A DNA stretch of 64,000 bases from Pseudoclavibacter chungangensis (GTDB lineage: Bacteria; Actinomycetota; Actinomycetes; Actinomycetales; Microbacteriaceae), in the NCBI RefSeq assembly GCF_013410545.1, contig NZ_JACCFV010000001.1, positions 2,666,001 through 2,730,000 of the forward strand, read 5' to 3'. Position 1 is the stretch's first letter, and each line of letters starts with the position of its first letter. Shown in pieces: positions 57,924-64,000 of this stretch. The translations under genes and the position numbers were made by a program. The notes beneath the pieces were generated by a model. The model was not told the DNA's origin and ran no database searches. It saw only the letters and a list, made by a program, of their open reading frames with translations.

Positions 57924-59231
57924 GTGCCCGTGAGCGGTCGCTTCGTCGTCCTCGTCCTGCTCGGGGTCGTGCCCGTCGTGGCGCTCGGCTCGACGAATGC
58001 CCGCGCGTTCCTCGCGGCGTTCGGCTGGCTCGTGTTCTGCGTCCTGCTCGGGGCGCTCGACGCCCTGCTCGCCGCGTCGCCGCGTCGCGTCGCGCTCGAA
58101 CGCGAGGGCCCCGAGCGTGTGCGCCTCGGTGAACGCGCCGACACCGCGCTCCTCGTCACGAACCAGGGCACGCGGACGCTCCGGGCCGGGCTCCGTGACG
58201 CGTGGGATCCCTCGGCGGGCGCCCCGCGGGACCGTCCACGCATCACGGTGCCGGCCGGCGAACGGCGTCGCGTCGCACGCGTGCTGCTGCCGACGAGGCG
58301 CGGCACGCGGCGGGCGCACCACGTGACCATCCGTTCGTGGGGCCCGCTCGGCCTGTGGGCCAGGCAGGCGACACTGCGGTCGACCGGGACGCTCAAGGTG
58401 CTGCCGCCCTTCAACAGCCGACGTCACCTCCCCTCCCGCCTCATGCGCCTGCGCGAGCTGGACGGCCGGACGCTCCTCATGGTGCGGGGCCAGGGCACCG
58501 AGTTCGACTCGCTGCGCGAGTACGTTCGCGGCGACGACGTCCGCTCGATCGACTGGCGGGCGACCGCGCGTCGACGCGATCTCGTCGTGCGCACGTGGCG
58601 TCCCGAGCGCGACCGACGCGTCGTCGTCCTCGTCGACACCGGCCGCATCTCGGCCGCCCGCGTCGACGACGAGTCACGGCTCGACACGGCCATCGAGGCG
58701 TCGCTCCTGCTCGCCGCGCTCGCGACCCGCGCGGGCGACCGCGTCGACCTCGTCGCGTTCGACCGCCCCGTCCGGGCACGCGTGCAGGGCGCCTCGGGCC
58801 AGACCCTGCTGAGCCGCATCGTCGAGTCCATGGCGGATGTCGACCCGCAGCTCTACGAGACCGACTGGTCGCAGCTCGGTCGGCTCGTCCGCGAGATCAC
58901 CACGCACCGCGCGCTCGTCGTCATCGTGACGACGCTCGAATCCGCGGGCTCGGCCCGCGAACTGCTCGACGTCCTGCCGCAATTGACCCGGCACCACGTC
59001 GTGCAGATCGCGAGCGTCGTCGACCCGGACGTCGCGCGCGCCGCGCAGGACCGCTCCGATCGCGACGCCGTCTATCGCGCCGCCGCCGCCGAGCACGCGA
59101 TGCTCGACCGGGAACGCGTGCACCTCGCCCTCGCACGCGTCGGCGCGGGCGTCGTCCAGGCGACCCCGGCGGAGCTGCCGCCCGCGCTCGCGGACCGCTA
59201 CCTCGACCTGAAGCGCGCCGGGCGGCTCTGA
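57924..59231 (+). CDS. DUF58 (VWA-like) protein
   Basis: The 435-residue protein has two N-terminal helices (about 5-45), an immunoglobulin-like stretch and the DUF58 core FDSLREYVRGDDVRSIDWRA followed by a VWA-like domain (VVVLVDTGRISAA). DUF58 proteins are the usual partners of MoxR ATPases. The start is GTG 57924, with CGGAGG nearby. A second GTG lies two codons on. It ends the plus-strand cluster and is convergent with the SpoIIM-like gene; the 155-bp gap has no strong hairpin that I can see. Confidence 0.92.
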   Translation: MPVSGRFVVLVLLGVVPVVALGSTNARAFLAAFGWLVFCVLLGALDALLAASPRRVALEREGPERVRLGERADTALLVTNQGTRTLRAGLRDAWDPSAGAPRDRPRITVPAGERRRVARVLLPTRRGTRRAHHVTIRSWGPLGLWARQATLRSTGTLKVLPPFNSRRHLPSRLMRLRELDGRTLLMVRGQGTEFDSLREYVRGDDVRSIDWRATARRRDLVVRTWRPERDRRVVVLVDTGRISAARVDDESRLDTAIEASLLLAALATRAGDRVDLVAFDRPVRARVQGASGQTLLSRIVESMADVDPQLYETDWSQLGRLVREITTHRALVVIVTTLESAGSARELLDVLPQLTRHHVVQIASVVDPDVARAAQDRSDRDAVYRAAAAEHAMLDRERVHLALARVGAGVVQATPAELPPALADRYLDLKRAGRL

Positions 59232-59386
59232 GGGCATCGGCCGACGGTCACTGGACGTTCGGCGGCCGCCGCGACCCCCGCGTCGACGTGCCAGGGGCCG
59301 TGCTCCCGCAGGCGACGAACGGCGCCCCCGTGTGCGGACCGCCGTGCGTCGGCCACGCGGTGACCCGCTGTGAGGATCGCCCGGGG

Positions 59387-60382
59387 TCAGTCCACGGCGA
59401 TACGCGTCGAGCCGGCCTCGAACCGCACGAGATCGCCCGTCTCCCCCGCGAGCCAGGCACGACGGCCGAGCCAGTACGCGTAGGCGCAGAAGAGCCCGAA
59501 CGCGATCACGCCGATGCCGATCTTCACGGCCCACGGCCAGTCCTGCCGCGTCACGAAACCTTCGATGAAGCCCGACACGAACAGGAAGATCGTCGTGCCG
59601 ATCGCGACGACGAACAGCCGTCGCCCCTCCTCGGCGAGCGCCTGCAGGCGCGTCCTCGCGCCCGGCACGACCCAGGCCCAGAAGATCCGGAACCCGGCGG
59701 CCGCCGCGACGAAGATCATGGTGAGCTCGAGCAGGCCGTGCGGCGCGATCCACAGGAAGAACGTGTCGAGATGGTCGAACGCGGCGAGGACCGCGGCGGC
59801 TTGACCGAGGCCGACGGCGTTCTGGAGCAACACCATCGGCACCCACAGGCCCGACACGCCGAAGGCGATGCACTGTGCCGCGATCCAGGCGTTGTTCGTG
59901 AAGACGCGGGCACCGAAGCTCGTCTCCGAGAACTCCGAGTAGTAGTTCACGAAGTCGTCCTCGGCGTACTGCTGCAATTGCGCCTCGGTGCCCATCTGGG
60001 CGAGGAGCCCGGGCGTCTGCAGCACCCACGCGTACGTGAGCACGGCGACGACGATCGTGAAGCCCGCGGCACCGAGGGTCCACCAGCGGATGCGGTAGAG
60101 CGAGGCGGGCAGCTGTCGACCGAAGAAGCGGAGCATGACGGCGAGCGTGTTGGCCCCCGTGCCCGTGAGCCGACGACGTGCGGCCGAGAGGTCGACGCTC
60201 AGTCGATCGGTCTCGTTCGTCTCACCGAACGTCGTGCGCAGGTCGCTCAGATCGGTCGCGCCGGCCTGATAGCGCGTGACGAGTTCGTCGGACTCGGCGC
60301 CCGACAGCGAGCGGCTGCGCGCGAGCTCGCTCAGCCGCTTCCATTCCGGCCACCTGGCGGCGGCGAACGCGTCGAGATCCAT
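59387..60382 (-). CDS. SpoIIM-like membrane protein
   Basis: Stage II sporulation protein M homologues occur beside RDD and MoxR genes in non-sporulating actinobacteria, where their role is unknown. The 331-residue protein has a soluble N-terminal part (MDLDAFAAARWPEWKRL), then about six helices; the conserved FTNNAWIAAQCIAFGVSGLW and PHGLLELTMIFVAAAAG identify the family. The start at ATG 60382 has no Shine-Dalgarno. It is divergent from the RDD gene with only 16 bp between start codons. Confidence 0.92.
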   Translation of the reverse strand: MDLDAFAAARWPEWKRLSELARSRSLSGAESDELVTRYQAGATDLSDLRTTFGETNETDRLSVDLSAARRRLTGTGANTLAVMLRFFGRQLPASLYRIRWWTLGAAGFTIVVAVLTYAWVLQTPGLLAQMGTEAQLQQYAEDDFVNYYSEFSETSFGARVFTNNAWIAAQCIAFGVSGLWVPMVLLQNAVGLGQAAAVLAAFDHLDTFFLWIAPHGLLELTMIFVAAAAGFRIFWAWVVPGARTRLQALAEEGRRLFVVAIGTTIFLFVSGFIEGFVTRQDWPWAVKIGIGVIAFGLFCAYAYWLGRRAWLAGETGDLVRFEAGSTRIAVD

Positions 60383-60398
60383 CTGCTTCAATACTGGC
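60383..60398. promoter_or_regulatory. 16-bp divergent start region, possibly two leaderless promoters
   Basis: Both the SpoIIM-like and RDD genes begin at the edges of this 16-bp gap and neither has a Shine-Dalgarno site. TTCAAT at 60387-60392 lies 6 nt before the RDD start, and TATTGA on the other strand (60393-60388) lies 5 nt before the SpoIIM start. The two candidate -10 elements overlap. Confidence 0.35.
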
Positions 60399-61268
60399 AT
60401 GAGCACGGTGAGGACGCGCCCGGATGCGCTCGATGTGTCGGACGAGCGCGTCGTCATCGGCGAGGGGGTCGCGCTCGACGTACGCCCGGCGGGCATCGTC
60501 ACGAGGATCGCGTCGGCCGCGATCGACGTCGTCGCCACGTGGATCGTCGCGATCGCGGCGATCGTGTTCATGGCCTGGGTCCTCGACGGCCCGGCGGGAC
60601 GCGTGCTCGCGAGCGACATGGCCATCCTGTCGGCGACGATGCTCACGACGGTCGTGGTCCTGTTCGTCCTGCTCCCCGCGCTCGTGGAGATCTTCACGAA
60701 CGGGCGCTCGCTCGGTCGGCTCGTCATGGGCATCCGCATCGTCCGCGACGACGGCGGCGCCTCGGGCCCGCGCCAGGCGTTCATCCGCTCCCTCGTCGGA
60801 TTCTTCGAGATCTACATGACGAGCGGTGGCATCGCGGTGCTCGTCGGGCTCTTCAACGGACGCTCCAAGCGCATCGGCGACATCCTCGCCGGCACCTACG
60901 CCCAGAACGAGCGGGTTCCGCGCGCACGGCCGTCGGACGTCGTGCTGCCCGCGGGTCTCGAGGGCTGGGCGTCGATCGCGGACGTCGCGCGGCTGCCGGA
61001 TCCGGTGGCGCGCCGTGTACGCGACTACCTCGTGCAGGCCCCGAAGCTCGAGGGCGCGACGCGGCCGGCGCTCGCGGGCCGCGTCGCGCGCGACGTCGCA
61101 CCGTTCGTGCACCCGATCCCGGACGTCGACGCCGACACCTTCCTGCGGGCGGTCGCGGCGGTCCGCCGCGACCGCGAGTACCGCGCGCTGCAGCTCTCGT
61201 CGCAGCGTCTCGAACGTCTCGCACCGGTCCTGAACGCCCGCCCGCACGGCTTCCCCGACCGCGGCTGA
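60399..61268 (+). CDS. RDD-family membrane protein
   Basis: The 289-residue protein has the RDD domain in its first 170 residues (RIASAAIDVVATWIVAIAAI, SLGRLVMGIRIVRDDGG, SKRIGDILAGTYAQNE), with three to four helices. RDD proteins may act in ion or osmotic homeostasis, but no reaction is established. The C-terminal 115 residues form a soluble extension (LPDPVARRVRDYLVQ, FLRAVAAVRRDREYRALQ). It is divergent from the SpoIIM-like gene, its usual neighbour. Confidence 0.92.
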   Translation: MSTVRTRPDALDVSDERVVIGEGVALDVRPAGIVTRIASAAIDVVATWIVAIAAIVFMAWVLDGPAGRVLASDMAILSATMLTTVVVLFVLLPALVEIFTNGRSLGRLVMGIRIVRDDGGASGPRQAFIRSLVGFFEIYMTSGGIAVLVGLFNGRSKRIGDILAGTYAQNERVPRARPSDVVLPAGLEGWASIADVARLPDPVARRVRDYLVQAPKLEGATRPALAGRVARDVAPFVHPIPDVDADTFLRAVAAVRRDREYRALQLSSQRLERLAPVLNARPHGFPDRG

Positions 61269-61294
61269 CCCGAGCACGACTCGCCGCCGAACGC

Positions 61295-61350
61295 GTTCCG
61301 GGCGGTTTTCGGGGTTCCGGGTGACCCGGAACCCCGAAAACCGCCCGGAA
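61295..61350. repeat. Palindromic repeat element, copy B (bidirectional terminator)
   Basis: Perfect 27-bp arms (61296-61322 and 61324-61350) surround a single G. It lies between the convergent RDD and ahcY genes and can end both transcripts. The sequence equals copy A at 2931-2986 in 50 of 56 positions. Confidence 0.85.
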
Positions 61351-61382
61351 TTCGGCGGTGAGTCGCGGGGCGCGGGGGCGGG

Positions 61383-62849
61383 TTAGTAGCGGTAGTGGTT
61401 GACCTTGTAGGGGCCGTCGACCTCGACGCCGATGTATGCGGCCTGGCCCGGGCTCAGCGTCGTGAGGTGCACGCCGAGCGCGTCGAGGTGCAGGCGCGCG
61501 ACCTGCTCGTCGAGGCGCTTCGGGAGCACGCGCACGCCGAGCGGGTACGCGTCGAGGTTCGTCCACAGCTCGAGCTGCGCGAGCACCTGGTTCGTGAACG
61601 AGTTGCTCATGACGAACGAGGGGTGCCCCGTCGCGTTCCCGAGGTTGAGCAGACGCCCCTCCGAGAGCACGAGGATCGAGCGCCCCGTCGGCAGCTCCCA
61701 CTCGTGCACCTGCGGTTTGATCTCGATGCTGCGGGCACCGTCCAGCGCCTCGAGCCCGGCGATGTCGATCTCGTTGTCGAAGTGCCCGACGTTGCCGACG
61801 ATCGCGAGGTGCTTCATGCCGAGCATGTGGTCGACCGTGATGACGTCCCTGTTGCCCGTGCACGTGATCCAGATGTCGACCTGGTCCAGCACGTCCTCGA
61901 CGCGCGCGACCTGGAAGCCGTCCATCGCGGCCTGGAGCGCGCAGATCGGGTCGATCTCGCTCACGATGACGCGCGCGCCCTGGCCCCGCAGCGCCTCGGC
62001 CGCGCCCTTGCCGACGTCGCCGTAGCCGACGACGAACGCGACCTTGCCGCCGATGAGCACGTCGGTCGCACGGTTGAGGCCGTCGGGCAGCGAGTGGCGG
62101 ATGCCGTAGCGGTTGTCGAACTTCGACTTCGTGACCGAGTCGTTGACGTTGATGGCGGGGAACCGCAGGCGTCCCTCGTCGAAGAGCTCGTGCAGGCGGT
62201 GCACGCCCGTCGTCGTCTCCTCCGTGACGCCGCGGACCTGTTCGGCGATGCGCGTCCACCGGTGCGGATCCTCGGCGAGCGAGGCGCGGATCGTCTCGAA
62301 CACGATCGCCTGCTCGCGGGACTCCGCGGTCGCGGCGTCGGGCGCCGCGCCGGCCGCCTCGGCCTCGGCACCGAGGTGCACGAGGAGCGTCGCGTCGCCA
62401 CCGTCGTCGAGGATGAGGTTCGGCCCGTCGGCCCCCTCGTCGCTCCAGTCGAAGATGCGCGAGGCGCACCACCAGTACTCCTCGAGGCTCTCGCCCTTCC
62501 ACGCGAACACGGGAACACCGGCGGGCTCCTCGACGGTGCCCGACGGGCCGACAGCGACGGCCGCCGCGGCCTCGTCCTGCGTGGAGAAGATGTTGCAGCT
62601 CGCCCAGCGCACCTGGGCACCGAGCGCCGTGAGCGTCTCGATGAGCACGGCCGTCTGCACGGTCATGTGCAGCGAACCCGCGATGCGCGCGCCCGCGAGC
62701 GGGGCCTCGCCCGCGTAGCGCTCCCGCAGGGCCATGAGTCCCGGCATCTCGAGCTCGGCGAGACGGATCTGGTGGCGGCCCTGCTCGGCGAGCGCAAGGT
62801 CGCGGACGGCGAACGGTGCCCGCACGTCGAGGGAGGGGGCGGTGGTCAT
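61383..62849 (-). CDS. ahcY: Adenosylhomocysteinase
   Basis: AhcY cleaves S-adenosylhomocysteine to adenosine and homocysteine, removing the inhibitor left by methyltransferases. The 488-residue protein shows the family motifs [48 protein letters not shown], the NAD site [13 protein letters not shown] and the C-terminal [11 protein letters not shown]. The length, near 490, is that of the actinobacterial and eukaryotic-type enzyme with the insert around 150-190. The ATG overlaps the stop of the phosphomannomutase gene by 4 bp. No riboswitch can fit between the two genes. Confidence 0.97.
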   Translation of the reverse strand: MTTAPSLDVRAPFAVRDLALAEQGRHQIRLAELEMPGLMALRERYAGEAPLAGARIAGSLHMTVQTAVLIETLTALGAQVRWASCNIFSTQDEAAAAVAVGPSGTVEEPAGVPVFAWKGESLEEYWWCASRIFDWSDEGADGPNLILDDGGDATLLVHLGAEAEAAGAAPDAATAESREQAIVFETIRASLAEDPHRWTRIAEQVRGVTEETTTGVHRLHELFDEGRLRFPAINVNDSVTKSKFDNRYGIRHSLPDGLNRATDVLIGGKVAFVVGYGDVGKGAAEALRGQGARVIVSEIDPICALQAAMDGFQVARVEDVLDQVDIWITCTGNRDVITVDHMLGMKHLAIVGNVGHFDNEIDIAGLEALDGARSIEIKPQVHEWELPTGRSILVLSEGRLLNLGNATGHPSFVMSNSFTNQVLAQLELWTNLDAYPLGVRVLPKRLDEQVARLHLDALGVHLTTLSPGQAAYIGVEVDGPYKVNHYRY

Positions 62850-64000
62850 CGGTGGTGCTCCTGTCTGATGATGCCGAGCGCCTCGTCGCGGATCGCGCCC
62901 ATGAGGTGCGCGTCCGAGGCCTCGACGTTGAGCCGCAAGAGCGGCTCCGTGTTGCTCGCGCGCACGTTGAACCACCACCAGCCGTCGGATCCGGAGGTGT
63001 GGCTGCGGAACGTGAGGCCGTCGAACTCCTCGTAGTCGCCGCGGTGGTCGAAGGCGTCGAAGAGCCGGGCGTACGCACCCGGGACGTCGTCGACGGCCGA
63101 GTTGATCTCGCCCGACGCCGCGTAGGGCGTCTCGCGTCGGCTGAGCGCCGAGACCCGGACCCCGTCGGCACCCGCCTCGGCGAGGACGTGCATGGCCGCG
63201 AGCAGGCCGTTGTCGGCACCCCAGAACTCGCGGAAGTAGTAGTGGGCGGAGTGCTCGCCGCCGAAGACGGCGTTCGTGCGCGCCATGACGGCCTTGATGA
63301 GCGAGTGCCCCACCCGGGTGCGAACGGGCTTCGCGCCCACCGCCTCGATCGCCTCCGGCACGTGGCGCGAAGTGATGAGGTTGTGGAGCACCGTTGGGTG
63401 CTCCTCCCCCGCGGCACGCGCGCGGACGATCTCGCGCCGCGCGACGATCGCGGTGACGGCACTCGGGGAGACCGGCTCGCCGCGCTCGTCGACGACGAAG
63501 CAGCGGTCGGCGTCACCGTCGAACGCGAGCCCCAGGTCGGCGTCGTGCTCGACGACCGCGCGCTGCAGGTCGACGAGGTTCGCGGGATCGAGCGGATTCG
63601 CCTCGTGGTTGGGGAACGTCCCGTCGAGTCGGAAGTAGAGGGGGACGATCTCGAGCGGCAGGGGGCCGAGCCCCGCGGCGTCGCCGAGCACGGCGGGAAC
63701 CGTGAGACCCGCCATGCCGTTGCCCGCGTCGACGACGACGCGCAGCGGCCGGATGCCGCGCAGGTCGACGAGCGAGCGGAGGAACGCGGCGTAGTCGGGC
63801 AGCAGGTCGACGCGACGCTCCGCGCCGACGCCGGACCGGACTGCCGGGATACCCGCGTCGAGATAGGCCGCGGCACGATCGCGGATTGCCCCGAGACCGG
63901 TGTCGAGGCTCAAGGCCTTCGCGCCCGCCCGGCACAGCTTGAGACCGTTGTACTCGGCCGGATTGTGGCTCGCCGTGAACATGACGGTCGCGACGTCGCG
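62846..64000 (-). CDS. Phosphomannomutase/phosphoglucomutase (N-terminus outside window)
   Basis: This alpha-D-phosphohexomutase moves phosphate between C1 and C6 of mannose or glucose, feeding GDP-mannose and cell-wall glycans. The frame is open through base 64000, so the first part lies beyond the window. The active-site serine loop TASHNP is just inside, followed by the metal loop FDGDADRCF, the sugar loop [10 protein letters not shown] and the phosphate-binding loop [15 protein letters not shown], so all four catalytic segments are present. The visible 384 codons fit a protein of about 460. It precedes ahcY with a 4-bp overlap. Confidence 0.93.
   Translation of the reverse strand, partial: RDVATVMFTASHNPAEYNGLKLCRAGAKALSLDTGLGAIRDRAAAYLDAGIPAVRSGVGAERRVDLLPDYAAFLRSLVDLRGIRPLRVVVDAGNGMAGLTVPAVLGDAAGLGPLPLEIVPLYFRLDGTFPNHEANPLDPANLVDLQRAVVEHDADLGLAFDGDADRCFVVDERGEPVSPSAVTAIVARREIVRARAAGEEHPTVLHNLITSRHVPEAIEAVGAKPVRTRVGHSLIKAVMARTNAVFGGEHSAHYYFREFWGADNGLLAAMHVLAEAGADGVRVSALSRRETPYAASGEINSAVDDVPGAYARLFDAFDHRGDYEEFDGLTFRSHTSGSDGWWWFNVRASNTEPLLRLNVEASDAHLMGAIRDEALGIIRQEHHR

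Noticed and set aside
62846..62849. SAH riboswitch upstream of ahcY
   Set aside because: The ahcY start overlaps the preceding stop by 4 bp, so there is no untranslated leader here. Any such element would be outside the window.

Overview
The window is high-GC DNA with compact gene packing, many 4-bp ATGA or GTGA start-stop overlaps and frequent GTG starts. It carries WhiB, MtrA-MtrB-LpqB, an Rv3235-like protein beside secA, a PdtaS-type kinase and a MnhA subunit fused to MnhB. Together these point to an actinobacterium, most likely of the family Microbacteriaceae; the genus cannot be fixed from this sequence alone. It reads as chromosomal core DNA. The clearest sign of a mobile element is the right end of an IS3-family element at the left edge, which has cut off an aldehyde dehydrogenase gene after its 29th codon.

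Layout. 1-769: IS3 end and the truncated aldehyde dehydrogenase start. 942-4835: a membrane M48 peptidase and an ABC exporter (both minus), then a 450-bp gene-free stretch holding a 26-bp-arm palindrome, four 33-bp tandem repeats and the ilv terminator. 5286-10428: ilvD-ilvB-ilvN-ilvC (minus), the shared branched-chain amino acid enzymes. 10492-17287: a six-gene Mrp Na+/H+ antiporter operon (minus). 17487-19176: a TIM-barrel isomerase-like gene facing a shortened luciferase-family gene. 19274-25002: tetR, MMPL and yhgE-like genes (minus); the MMPL protein carries a C-terminal domain that looks like an inactive ABC ATPase. 25120-31454: two unknown small genes, a VKOR/DsbA thiol-oxidation pair, an MFS exporter and an FAD-linked oxidase. 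30750-38076: a GntR regulator divergent from an operon for 5-oxoproline and probably D-glutamate use (NRAMP-like transporter, pxpA, fused pxpBC, biotin carboxylase with carrier domain, YcsI-type D-glutamate cyclase). 38182-38254: tRNA-Lys(CTT). 38380-43406: peroxiredoxin, small membrane protein, whiB, PdtaS kinase, HTH protein, Rv3235-like protein, lipoprotein. 43589-52981: secA, hpf, comF, lpqB, mtrB, mtrA (all minus), linking secretion, ribosome hibernation and cell-envelope signalling. 53125-61268: a membrane protein with a repeat-rich tail, then DUF4129, DUF4350, MoxR and DUF58 genes, followed by the divergent SpoIIM-like and RDD genes, the usual actinobacterial MoxR neighbourhood. 61383-64000: ahcY and the C-terminal part of a phosphomannomutase.

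Themes. Several genes lack a Shine-Dalgarno sequence but have a -10-like hexamer about 6-7 nt before the start codon, which suggests leaderless transcripts. A palindromic element about 56 bp long occurs twice (2931-2986 and 61295-61350, 50 of 56 bases equal) and probably serves as a terminator at both places. The least explained features are the MMPL/pseudo-ATPase fusion and the biotin carboxylase inside the 5-oxoproline cluster.
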